A DNA stretch of 64,000 nucleotides from Gemmatimonadaceae bacterium. GTDB lineage: Bacteria > Gemmatimonadota > Gemmatimonadetes > Gemmatimonadales > Gemmatimonadaceae. Below, one piece after another: positions 9,268 through 16,984 of this stretch. The notes below the pieces were generated by a model. It was not told the DNA's origin, did no database searches, and saw nothing but the letters and a program-made list of their open reading frames with translations. The DNA is taken from assembly GCA_036273715.1 (NCBI GenBank), contig DASUHB010000011.1, positions 62,001 to 126,000 of the forward strand, read 5' to 3'. The stretch's first letter is position 1. Every line of letters starts with the position of its first letter. The translations under genes were made by a program, and so were the position numbers.

Positions 9268-9723
9268 TCACGAACGGTCGAGGGATTGCGACGTGAACGG
9301 AGACGGCAGCAAAGAGGAGATGGACCAACGCGACTCGACGCCACGACTCGTACAACTCGAAATCTCGAGACGGGGGCCGAGCTCTCCCAACACTTGTCGA
9401 CAAAGACCACACGGCGCTGCGGGAACAGCCGCCTCGCTCGCGATTACCAATGCAACAAAATCCCGCGCACCGTCCGCCACCGCAGTCGCGACCGCCACGC
9501 GCTCGGCGCACATCGATGCCGGGTACGACGCATTCTCGACGTTGCACCCGGCATAGATCCGCCCATCGCTCGAGCGAATCGCTGCGCCAACACGAAACCG
9601 CGAGTACGGCGCATAGGCATGATCGAGCGCCGCGAACGCCATCGCGCGAAGCTCGCGCCAGTCCGCATCCGACGTCCCGGTAGGCACGCCGACGAGTGCG
9701 GAGCCCGAAGCGCTATGCGTCAC
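9268..9723 (-). CDS. cdd: Cytidine deaminase
   Basis: A 151-aa enzyme that deaminates cytidine and deoxycytidine to the uridine forms in pyrimidine salvage. The start is GTG at 9723, whose last two bases join the deoB stop (GTGA). A longer ORF continues upstream, but only inside deoB. The zinc site of tetrameric Cdd is present as C72-A-E74 (MCAERVA) and C105xxC108 (PCGLCRQ), with CNVENASYP before it. The end (LLPSPFTSQSL) matches the usual family tail, so the protein is complete. It belongs to a salvage group with deoB. Confidence 0.92.
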   Translation of the reverse strand: MTHSASGSALVGVPTGTSDADWRELRAMAFAALDHAYAPYSRFRVGAAIRSSDGRIYAGCNVENASYPASMCAERVAVATAVADGARDFVALVIASEAAVPAAPCGLCRQVLGELGPRLEISSCTSRGVESRWSISSLLPSPFTSQSLDRS

Positions 9724-10889
9724 GCGGCGAGCAGCTCCGGGAGAAACGACACGCCGCGATCGCGAAAGTCGACCCCCAACCACTCCGCGACGGTGACGCC
9801 GAGGTCGGAGAAAGTGGATCGCTCACCCAGCGATCGCGGATGCACGCGCGAGCCCAGGACCAGAAGAGGCACACGCTCACGTGCGTGATCGGTGGATGGT
9901 GTAGTCGGGTCGTTCCCGTGATCGGCCGTCAGGAAAAGCAAGTCGTCCTCGCGAAGTGCGCCTTCGATGCCGGGCAGCGCGGAGTCGAACGCCCGCAGTC
10001 CTTCATAGAACCCCGATATGTCGTTTCGGTGCCCCCAAAGCTGGTCGAAATCTACTAGGTTGGCGAAGAGCAGCCCACCAGTGAGCGCGTCGAGCGCGCG
10101 ATGAATTTCCGCAATGCCGGCCGCGTTGTCCGATGTATGTACCGACGAGAGCGCTCGTCCGGCGAACAGATCATCCACCTTGCCGACGCCCATCCGCGCA
10201 ATGCCGCGCTCGGCGAGCGCATCGAGCAGCGTGCGCTCAGGCGGCTCGATCGCAAAGTCGCGTCGTGCGGCGGTGCGACGATAGGCGCCCGGCTCGCCGG
10301 TGAACGGGCGCGCGATCACGCGCGCGACGTCGTTGGGCGCGACCAGCATCGACCGCGCGATCTCGCAGGCGGCGTACAACTCCTCGAGCGGAACGATGCG
10401 CTCGTGCGCTGCCACCTGAAACACCGAATCCGCGCTCGTATAGAGAATCCATCGCCCCGTGCGCTCGTGCTCGGCGCCATACTTCTCGATCACCTCGGTG
10501 CCGCTCGCCGCAATGTTGCCCAGCACGCCACGTCCCGTGCGCTCGGAAAACTCGCGCACGAGCGGATCGGGGAATCCGTTCGGATACGTAGGGAACGGTC
10601 GCTCGAGACGCACGCCCGCGATCTCCCAGTGTCCGATGGTACTGTCTTTCCCGACGGATGCCGGACGCATCGTACCCCACGCAGCGCCGGGACGTTGGGC
10701 AGGCGCGACGCCGTCGAGCTCCGCGATGCAGCCGAGTCCGAGGCGCTCCAGGTTGGGGAGTTCCATGCCGCCCACGGCCCGCGCGAGATTGCCGAGCGTG
10801 TTGCTTCCCGCGTCGCCATAGACATCGGCATCGGGCGCCGCGCCGATGCCCACACCATCGAGCACGAGAATGATCGCGCGGCGCGTCAC
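9720..10889 (-). CDS. deoB: Phosphopentomutase
   Basis: A 389-aa alkaline-phosphatase-superfamily mutase interconverting (deoxy)ribose 1- and 5-phosphates in nucleoside breakdown. The start is GTG at 10889 (MTRRAIILVLDGVGIGAAPD), overlapping the alr stop by 4 bp; the extra 50 codons upstream lie inside alr. Metal-binding and catalytic motifs are visible: DGVGIGAAPDA at the N-terminus, the nucleophile Thr region of DAGSNTLGN, and FLTADHGNDPTTPSTDHARE near the C-terminus. Length is normal. With cdd directly downstream this is a nucleoside-salvage pair. Confidence 0.95.
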   Translation of the reverse strand: MTRRAIILVLDGVGIGAAPDADVYGDAGSNTLGNLARAVGGMELPNLERLGLGCIAELDGVAPAQRPGAAWGTMRPASVGKDSTIGHWEIAGVRLERPFPTYPNGFPDPLVREFSERTGRGVLGNIAASGTEVIEKYGAEHERTGRWILYTSADSVFQVAAHERIVPLEELYAACEIARSMLVAPNDVARVIARPFTGEPGAYRRTAARRDFAIEPPERTLLDALAERGIARMGVGKVDDLFAGRALSSVHTSDNAAGIAEIHRALDALTGGLLFANLVDFDQLWGHRNDISGFYEGLRAFDSALPGIEGALREDDLLFLTADHGNDPTTPSTDHARERVPLLVLGSRVHPRSLGERSTFSDLGVTVAEWLGVDFRDRGVSFLPELLAA

Positions 10890-11956
10890 GACGCGTTCAC
10901 GTACACGCGCGGCAGACGCGACTGGAGAGCCGTAAGAAGCTCGTAAGGCGACAGGCCGCCATCGTGCGCGACCGATTCCACACTGCGCTCGCGCACTCCG
11001 TCGCGGCCGATCAGCGTGACCACATCGCCGACATCGCATGCGATGTCCGTGACATCGATCATCGTCATGTCCATCGTCACGACGCCAACGACCGGAGCGC
11101 AGCGGCCGGCGACGAGCACCTGCGTGCGATTGCCGAGCACGCGACGGTAGCCGTCGGCGTAGCCCAACGGCAGCGTGGCAATGCGACGCGAGCCGGCGAT
11201 CCGATGCGTGGCGTCGTAGCTCACGGAGTCACCGTCGTCGAGCGTATGGATCTCGACGATTCGTGCGCGAAGACTCACCACGGATTCCGGTTGGACGAGC
11301 GCGCGCGTGCCGGTGCCAACTCCGTAGAGGAAAATGCCGGGTCGCGCCAGCGACCACCGCGACGTCGTCACGCGCGACAGCGCGGCAGAATTCTCGGTGT
11401 GGAGGAGCGCCGGACGCGCGGGCAATTGCTCGAGTGCGTGCTCGAACCGCCGTTCCTGTTGGGCGAGCGAACCGTCGTCGAGCTGGGCGGAATGGAAATG
11501 CGTGAACGCGCCTTGGGGCGGCGATGCTTCGAGGAGGCCGCGCAGCGCTCGGACCTCGTCCCAGTGGACGCCGGCGCGGTGCATGCCGGTGTCGATGGCG
11601 AGGTGCCAGTCCTGGTGTCCGGCCCCGATCGCACGCCACGCCTCGATCTGTTGGGCGGTGCCGAGCGCTGGCGTTAGGCGCAAGGCGCGGAGGTCGGCGA
11701 GCTCGTCGGCGAGTGTCGGAGTGAACACGACGATCGGCCGGACGACGCCGGACTCACGGAGCTCGCGTCCTTCTTCGACGGTGGCAACGCCGAAGCCCCA
11801 CGGCGAGACGGACTCGAGCGCGCGCGCCGCGGCGACAGCGCCGATCCCGTAGCCATCGGCTTTGATCATCGGGAGGAGCGCGGCGGCGCGGGCGGCCATC
11901 ACGGCCCCATTGCGGCGTAACGCGCCCAGATCGATTTCGACCCAGGCGCGTGTCAT
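10886..11956 (-). CDS. alr: Alanine racemase
   Basis: A 356-aa fold-III PLP enzyme giving D-alanine for peptidoglycan. The PLP lysine is K32 in MIKADGYGIG, where most relatives have VKANAYGHG. The C-terminal beta-domain contains the SYDATHRIAGSRRIATLPLGYADGY segment, followed by VVTMDMTMIDVT. It is the first gene of a minus-strand run (alr-deoB-cdd and onward) and is divergent from mazG, with 59 bp between the starts. Its stop overlaps the deoB start. Confidence 0.94.
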   Translation of the reverse strand: MTRAWVEIDLGALRRNGAVMAARAAALLPMIKADGYGIGAVAAARALESVSPWGFGVATVEEGRELRESGVVRPIVVFTPTLADELADLRALRLTPALGTAQQIEAWRAIGAGHQDWHLAIDTGMHRAGVHWDEVRALRGLLEASPPQGAFTHFHSAQLDDGSLAQQERRFEHALEQLPARPALLHTENSAALSRVTTSRWSLARPGIFLYGVGTGTRALVQPESVVSLRARIVEIHTLDDGDSVSYDATHRIAGSRRIATLPLGYADGYRRVLGNRTQVLVAGRCAPVVGVVTMDMTMIDVTDIACDVGDVVTLIGRDGVRERSVESVAHDGGLSPYELLTALQSRLPRVYVNAS

Positions 11957-11967
11957 CGACGTTCGCG

Positions 11968-11997
11968 TTGACGCATCATCGTTCGGGCGGGTAGTAT
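11968..11997 (+). promoter_or_regulatory. Probable sigma70-type promoter for mazG
   Basis: TTGACG at 11968-11973 and TAGTAT at 11992-11997 are separated by 18 bp, just before the mazG ribosome site (GGGAGGAAC). The transcript leader would be only about a dozen bases. It lies in the short alr/mazG divergent spacer. Confidence 0.45.
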
Positions 11998-12015
11998 ACC
12001 GGCCCGGGAGGAACG

Positions 12016-12765
12016 ATGCAAGCTAAATCAACGCTTGAAGATGCGCTCGCGCTCATGCGCGATCTTCGCGCGCGGTGCGAGTGGGATCGCGAGCAGACGC
12101 ACGCCTCGCTGCGACCGTACTTGATCGAGGAGACGCACGAGCTCGACGACGCCCTGCGCTCCAACGACGCGGACGCGATGCGCGAGGAGTTAGGCGATGT
12201 CCTGCTGCAGGTGCTCTTCCACTCCGTGCTTGCCGAAGAAGCAGGCGACTTCGATGCGCACGACGTGGCGGGCGGCCTGATCGAGAAGATGAAGCGGCGT
12301 CATCCGCATCTATACGGCGGCGGCGTGAAAGAGCGCTGGGAAACGATGAAAGCGCGCACGCGCGGTTCGCTCACCGAGGGGCTGCCGTCGGGACTCCCGG
12401 CGTTGCATCGTGCCCAACGACTGCAGGACCGCGCGGCGGGTGTCGGGTTCGACTGGCCCGATGTCGAAGGACCGGCGCTCAAGGTGGAGGAAGAGCTCGC
12501 CGAGGTGCGCGAGCAGCTGGCGCGGCCGCGGGAGGACGCGCGCGACGCACTCGAGGCTGAGTTAGGCGACCTGCTGTTCGCGGTGGTCAATCTGTGCCGC
12601 CGCGCCAACGTGCACGCGGCGGTGGCGCTCGATCGCGCGAACGAGAAATTCGTGCGCCGGTTCGAGGGCATGGAGCGTCTGGCGGCCGAGCGGCACGTCG
12701 CGCTGTCGTCGTTGGACGCAACCGGACTCGATGCGCTCTGGAACGAGGTCAAGGGAGCGGAATGA
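12016..12765 (+). CDS. mazG: Nucleoside triphosphate pyrophosphohydrolase MazG
   Basis: A 249-aa all-alpha NTP pyrophosphohydrolase with two MazG repeats. It hydrolyses (d)NTPs to monophosphates, cleaning the nucleotide pool and lowering ppGpp in E. coli. The first repeat has the metal motif EETHELDDAL and EELGDVLLQVLFH; the second has EEELAEVREQ and EAELGDLLFAVVNLCR. Start ATG at 12016 with a good GGAGGAAC site. Length matches the two-domain E. coli form. Two Leu-Gly pairs are coded TTA GGC, part of the window-wide motif. It is followed by a convergent spacer and asnS. Confidence 0.94.
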   Translation: MQAKSTLEDALALMRDLRARCEWDREQTHASLRPYLIEETHELDDALRSNDADAMREELGDVLLQVLFHSVLAEEAGDFDAHDVAGGLIEKMKRRHPHLYGGGVKERWETMKARTRGSLTEGLPSGLPALHRAQRLQDRAAGVGFDWPDVEGPALKVEEELAEVREQLARPREDARDALEAELGDLLFAVVNLCRRANVHAAVALDRANEKFVRRFEGMERLAAERHVALSSLDATGLDALWNEVKGAE

Positions 12766-12812
12766 GTCCCGAGGCAGCACAACACCTCATCTGCTTTATC
12801 TAACAAACAACA

Positions 12813-12830
12813 TTATATACGCGTGTATAA
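12813..12830. other. AT-rich near-perfect palindrome between mazG and asnS
   Basis: TTATATACGCGTGTATAA is an 18-bp palindrome with a single mismatched pair. It sits in a locally AT-rich 108-bp spacer between convergent genes. Looser inverted matches (GCAGCACAAC before, GTTGCTGC after) flank it. It could be a bidirectional terminator core or a protein site. There is no clean U-run. Confidence 0.35.
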
Positions 12831-12873
12831 GCCGTTGCTGCGCCTTACGAAAGCGTGGCTAGGCAGTGCGACT

Positions 12874-14169
12874 TCACGGCCTTAGTCTATTCATGAGCCG
12901 CGGAAACGCAATCGCTTCTCGCAAGTGCGGCAGTCCGCAAATCCACGCGATCGTGCGCTCGAGTCCGAGCCCGAAACCAGAGTGGATGAAGGTTCCGTAG
13001 CGCCGTAAGTCCAGGTACCAGTCGTACGCTGCCTCAGGCAACTTCTCGGCGCGGATGCGCGCGAGCAGACGATCGTAATCGTCTTCGCGCTGACTGCCAC
13101 CGATGATCTCGCCGTAGCCTTCGGGCGCCAGCAGGTCGTCGCAGAGCACAGTGCGCGGGTCGGCCGGATTCTCCTTCATGTAGAACGCCTTTGCCTCGCG
13201 CGGATAGTTCATTACGAACACGGGCTTGTCGTACTCGGCCACGATGAGCGATTCGTCTTCGGCGCCCAGGTCATCGCCCCAGGCGGTCGCACTGCCCTTT
13301 CGATGCAACAGCGAGATCGCATCGCCGTAATCGAGTCGTACGAACGGCGGCACCACGCGCTCGAGCGGCGCGGTGTCGCGCTCCAGCACGACGAGGTCAT
13401 CGGCGCAGCGATCGAGTGCACGACGAACCAGGTACGAGACGAAGTCTTCCTGAAGGCGCACGTTGTCGTCGCTGTCGTTCCAGGCGACTTCCGGCTCGAT
13501 CATCCAGAATTCGGTGAGGTGCCTTCGCGTCTTCGACTTTTCGGCGCGGAAGGTTGGACCGAACGTGTAGATGCGGCCGAACGCCGCCGCGGCAGCCTCG
13601 CCATACAGCTGTCCAGTCTGGGCGAGGTAGGCGTTGCCTTCGTCGAAGTATTCGGTGGAAAAGAGTCCCGATCGCTCACCGATGGCCGCCGTGAGAATCG
13701 GCGTGTCCACACGGAGGAAGCCTCGTGCGTAAAAGAAGTCATGAATCGCTTGTTCGACCTCGTTGCGCACGCGAGCGATCGCACGCTGCCGGGGCGATCG
13801 CAGCCAGAAGTGGCGATGGTCGAGCAGAAAATCGATGCCGTGTTCTTTCGGCTGGATGGGGTAGTCGAGCGAGCTTGCGCCGATGATCTCGAGATTGGTG
13901 ACGGCCATCTCGATGCCGCCGGGCGAGCGTTCTTCAGCGTGCACCTCGCCGGTCATGGCGACCGAGGTCTCCGTGGTCAACGCCGTGAAACGTTCCCAGA
14001 TCTCGGGTGCGATTTGCGTTTTTACGAGGACGCCTTGTATCTGTCCGGTACCGTCGCGCAAGACGACGAACGCGATTTTTCCGGACGAGCGCAGATGGGT
14101 GACCCATCCGCGAACGGTGACAGAGCGGCCGACGTGCTGTTTCAGCTCGTCAATGCGAGGAGTACTCAA
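12874..14169 (-). CDS. asnS: Asparaginyl-tRNA synthetase
   Basis: A 431-aa class IIb synthetase. The N-terminal OB-fold (VTVRGWVTHLRSSGKIAFVVLRDGTG) binds the anticodon. The catalytic domain shows motif 2 (FRAEKSKTRRHLTEFWMIEPE) and motif 3 (GFGLGLERTIAWICGL). AsnRS rather than AspRS is indicated by the compact form with no GAD insertion. The start codon is TTG at 14167-14169 with AAGGA about 6 bases upstream. It stands alone, convergent with mazG. The gene has no GTTAGGC motif and weaker GC3 than its neighbours. Confidence 0.93.
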   Translation of the reverse strand: MSTPRIDELKQHVGRSVTVRGWVTHLRSSGKIAFVVLRDGTGQIQGVLVKTQIAPEIWERFTALTTETSVAMTGEVHAEERSPGGIEMAVTNLEIIGASSLDYPIQPKEHGIDFLLDHRHFWLRSPRQRAIARVRNEVEQAIHDFFYARGFLRVDTPILTAAIGERSGLFSTEYFDEGNAYLAQTGQLYGEAAAAAFGRIYTFGPTFRAEKSKTRRHLTEFWMIEPEVAWNDSDDNVRLQEDFVSYLVRRALDRCADDLVVLERDTAPLERVVPPFVRLDYGDAISLLHRKGSATAWGDDLGAEDESLIVAEYDKPVFVMNYPREAKAFYMKENPADPRTVLCDDLLAPEGYGEIIGGSQREDDYDRLLARIRAEKLPEAAYDWYLDLRRYGTFIHSGFGLGLERTIAWICGLPHLREAIAFPRLMNRLRP

Positions 14170-14403
14170 TGTCCTTGAGGCGGTTAGAGTTACGGGGCGG
14201 GATCGGCAAGCTACGAACGACTGACGGCACTGTCAACTTATCACTGAACTCACGGGATTTTCCCGCTAGCGTGCGGTGTCCCGGAGATGTACGATGCAGG
14301 CGAGCGTATGAAGCGCAACGGTAGCGCGCTCGTCGGCAGCGGATGTATGCGAGGCACTGATTTCGCGTGGCGTGTCAGAGGCACGCGGCATGCCGCGTGG
14401 TGT
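14170..14403. other. Spacer between asnS and the kinase operon, with two palindromic elements
   Basis: No convincing gene. It contains CGGGA-TTT-TCCCG (14253-14265, a short hairpin). Further on is an exact 18-bp palindrome CACGCGGCATGCCGCGTG at 14382-14399, a possible operator for the kinase operon that follows. It must also hold the asnS promoter on the minus strand, but I cannot point to clear hexamers. Confidence 0.4.
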
Positions 14404-14634
14404 ATGATCCCGGTGCGGCGTCGTGAGCTCGCGCGGCGCTCCAGCAGCTCCATCACGATCCCGGCTGATCAGCCAGCCGGCACAGGACTCATACAGGACT
14501 TCATGCCGCGACGTTCTCAAGTACAGCGGCCCGGCTGCCCCGGCGATGCCACGCTCCGCGTCATTCGCCGTGCCGGCCCAGCGGTCACGTTAGGCCGCCA
14601 CGCTCACTCGACGATCGGCGGGTCGCGCCCGTGA
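14404..14634 (+). CDS. Possible small ORF overlapping the sensor kinase start
   Basis: An open frame (ATG at 14404, or ATG at 14503 giving 43 aa) ends with TGA sharing bases with the kinase GTG (GTGA), the junction style used by real genes here. Its last 35 codons have high GC at third positions and carry an in-frame TTA GGC, the window's characteristic word. The tail DATLRVIRRAGPAVTLGR faintly recalls the start of an FHA-type strand, but the product is too short for a full domain. The upstream part looks non-coding. It could equally be leader sequence. Confidence 0.3.
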   Translation: MIPVRRRELARRSSSSITIPADQPAGTGLIQDFMPRRSQVQRPGCPGDATLRVIRRAGPAVTLGRHAHSTIGGSRP

Positions 14635-16127
14635 GCATTCGGTCCAAGTTAGGCGCTGGCCTCGTCGCCATCGCGCTCGTACTCCTGGTCCCTTTGTTCC
14701 TGGCTCTCCAGTCGCTGGAGAAGCTGCACTCGTTCACCACCGTGCTGCAGAAGCGAGAGTTCGCGGCGTCGCTGCTGCTCAACCGCATGCGGGCCGGCAC
14801 GGACGAGCTGCGCCGCCTCGATCTCTCGCTCGTCTTCCTGCACCAGCCGCAGATCCGCGCGTCGATGGACTCGCAGCTCACCGCCCTGGCCGCGACGTCC
14901 GACTCGCTCGCGCACCTTGGCATGCAGTCCGCGTCGACCAAAATCGGCACGGCGGTAGCGCAGGTCGCGTCGTTCGTGCCGAGCGAGTATGCAGCCGCCG
15001 CGGCGGGCCAGGCGAAGATCGCGGACTCGGTGTCGACGCAGCACCTGATTCCAGCGATCGCGGCAACGGAGCGCGAACTCACGTCGGCCGAAGGCGTGCT
15101 ACGCGATCGATCCAGCCGGCTCGTCGCCGAAGCAACCGCGGAAACGGAACAGGCACGCAACGCGGCGGCGCTCGGCTTGCTCGTGGCGGCGACGCTGGCG
15201 CTCATCATATCGATTCTGCTCTGGCGCACGATCGGCGGACCGATCCGCGATCTCGAGCACGGCATGGCGCAGATGGCGGACGGGAATTTCGGATATCGAC
15301 TGCGTGTGAACGCGCGACGAAAAGACGAATTCGGCCACCTGGCCGAGAGTTTCGGGTCGATGGCGCATCAACTGGCAGCGCTCGATCGGCTGAAGGCAGA
15401 GTTCGTATCCGTCGCGTCGCACGAGCTCAAGACGCCGATCAACGTCATCCTCGGCTACCTGCAACTGATCGACGAAGGCGTGTACGGCACGGTGTCGCCC
15501 AAGATGCACGAGATCGTGCGCACGCTCGACTCGCAGACGCGCTCGTTGTCCCGGCTGGTGCATCAGTTGTTGGACGTGAGTCGGTTCGAGGCAGGCGGCG
15601 GCAAGCTCGATCTTCGCCCAACGAACCTCGATGCGTTCCTGGCCGAATTGGAGGAAACGTTCCGCGTGTTGTCGATGCAGCGCGGCATCGATTTCCGCGT
15701 CGAGCGCGCGGGTGTGCTGCCCGCCGAAGTGCTCTGGGATCCGGACCGCATCAGCGAGGTGCTCGGGAATCTCGTCGCGAACGCGTTCAAGTTCACCGAG
15801 CGCGGCGGATCGGTGGAGCTTCTCGTCGACGCGACGGAGGAGCAGGTGTACCTGGATGTGCGCGACACCGGCGCGGGCATTCCGCCGCAGCAGCTGCCGC
15901 ACATCTTCGAGAAGTTTTTCCAGGCGGACAATCAGGAAGCAGCGGCGCACGCCGGCAGTGGACTCGGCCTGGCGATCGCGCGGCAGATCGTGGTCGCGCA
16001 CGGCGGCCAGATTTCGGTCGAGAGCATCGTCGGGGTGGGCACGACGTTTCACTTGACGCTTCCCATGCGCGCCGGTGGTCGGGTGCACGAGCGGCCCCGC
16101 ACGCCGATGTTCGGGGTTCCGGCGTGA
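14631..16127 (+). CDS. Membrane sensor histidine kinase (HAMP-HisKA-HATPase)
   Basis: A 498-aa inner-membrane kinase starting at GTG 14631. TM1 is at about residues 10-27, followed by a mostly helical periplasmic four-helix-type sensor to about 175. TM2 is at about 178-198, then HAMP (PIRDLEHGMAQMADGNFGYRL). HisKA carries the phosphoacceptor in SHELKTPINVILGYLQ, and HATPase_c shows NLVANAFKFTE, DTGAGIPP and GSGLGLAIA. No response regulator is adjacent. The lipoprotein gene that follows overlaps by GTGA, reminiscent of the GlrK/QseE-QseG pairing in enterobacteria, where a lipoprotein modulates the kinase. That parallel is inference from gene order and helical sensor type. Confidence 0.9.
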   Translation: MSIRSKLGAGLVAIALVLLVPLFLALQSLEKLHSFTTVLQKREFAASLLLNRMRAGTDELRRLDLSLVFLHQPQIRASMDSQLTALAATSDSLAHLGMQSASTKIGTAVAQVASFVPSEYAAAAAGQAKIADSVSTQHLIPAIAATERELTSAEGVLRDRSSRLVAEATAETEQARNAAALGLLVAATLALIISILLWRTIGGPIRDLEHGMAQMADGNFGYRLRVNARRKDEFGHLAESFGSMAHQLAALDRLKAEFVSVASHELKTPINVILGYLQLIDEGVYGTVSPKMHEIVRTLDSQTRSLSRLVHQLLDVSRFEAGGGKLDLRPTNLDAFLAELEETFRVLSMQRGIDFRVERAGVLPAEVLWDPDRISEVLGNLVANAFKFTERGGSVELLVDATEEQVYLDVRDTGAGIPPQQLPHIFEKFFQADNQEAAAHAGSGLGLAIARQIVVAHGGQISVESIVGVGTTFHLTLPMRAGGRVHERPRTPMFGVPA

Positions 16128-16675
16128 GGCGATGGCTGTTGGTCGGGCTCACGCTGCTCGTCGCCGCGTGCGCCACGACGTCTGCACGACGCACGATGCC
16201 GCCTGCCGCCGACGACTGGATCGGCACGATCGGCGCGGCGAAGAATCAGGTTGCGTTAGGCCACTTCGACGACGCCGACAAAGCGCTGTACGAGTTCACG
16301 CAGCGCTATCCGTCGAGCCCGGAGGCGCGCGAGGCGACTTATTGGCGGGCGCTGTTCAAGCTCGATCCGGCGAATCGCGGCGGCAGTCCGCGGGCCGCGA
16401 CGGAGCGGCTGGACGAATATCTCTCCGACACGACCCTGTCGCTCCACCGGGCGGAAGCGGCGACGCTGCGCCGCATCGCGGCCGAATTGGATTCGCTCGC
16501 CCAACGGGCGCCGGTGGTGGCGTCCAACGACTCGGCGCGCCTGGCCGACGCCCAGAAGGCGCAGCAGCGCGAGGACGATCTTCAGAAGGAGATCAAAGGG
16601 CTGCGCGACCAGTTGGACAAGACGAACGCCGAGTTAGAGCGGATCAAGAAGCGCCTGCAAGAGCGAACACCGTAA
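16124..16675 (+). CDS. Small lipoprotein with TPR-like and coiled-coil regions
   Basis: A 183-aa protein with signal MRRWLLVGLTLLVAAC; the lipobox VAAC puts the lipid Cys at residue 16. Residues about 35-80 form a TPR-like helical pair (ALGHFDDADKALYEFTQRYPSSPEAREATYWRALF). Residues about 140-182 are a charged coiled coil (QREDDLQKEIKGLRDQLDK). The GTG overlaps the kinase stop, and this gene is last in the unit. Its likely role is envelope partner or regulator of the kinase, by analogy to QseG, without sequence proof. Its final codons and stop lie inside a copy of the 69-bp repeat. Confidence 0.75.
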   Translation: MRRWLLVGLTLLVAACATTSARRTMPPAADDWIGTIGAAKNQVALGHFDDADKALYEFTQRYPSSPEAREATYWRALFKLDPANRGGSPRAATERLDEYLSDTTLSLHRAEAATLRRIAAELDSLAQRAPVVASNDSARLADAQKAQQREDDLQKEIKGLRDQLDKTNAELERIKKRLQERTP

Positions 16676-16984
16676 GGCGGACACGTCGGACAAAGCCGGA
16701 TACAGCCGGAGACTGCGGGCGAAGGAGGCGCGAACACACCGTAAGGCGGACACGTCGGACAAAGCCGGAAACAGCCGGAGACCGCGGGCGAAGGAGGCGC
16801 GAACACACCGCTAGGCGCTGAAGGCGTTGCCTAACGGAGCACTGGGGGCTCTGCCTGTGAAAACAGAACGCCCAACGCCGTGTCCGGCCGTGTCCGCCTT
16901 ACGCTTTTTGCTCCCGCTTTGTCCGGCCGTGTCCGCGTTGTCCGCCTTTCGCTCTGGCTCCGGCTTTGTTCGGCCGTGTCCGCC
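16671..16984. repeat. 69-bp tandem repeat with inverted relatives between convergent genes
   Basis: Two direct copies (16671-16739 and 16740-16808) start CGTAAGGCGGACACGTCGG and are nearly identical. A third begins at 16809 and breaks off. Further right come inverted relatives: CCGTGTCCGGCCGTGTCCGC near 16878, and CCGGCTTTGTTCGGCCGTGT before the recG stop at 16985. Both convergent genes end in the same word, with stop codon TAA inside GTAAGGCGGACAC. The transcript could fold into a large hairpin from either side. No gene is seen in these 309 bp. It is probably a repetitive intergenic element that also terminates transcription. Confidence 0.7.

Noticed and set aside
16671-16808. CRISPR-like array
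   Set aside because: Only two full copies, 69 bp each with no variable spacers, and no cas genes in the window.
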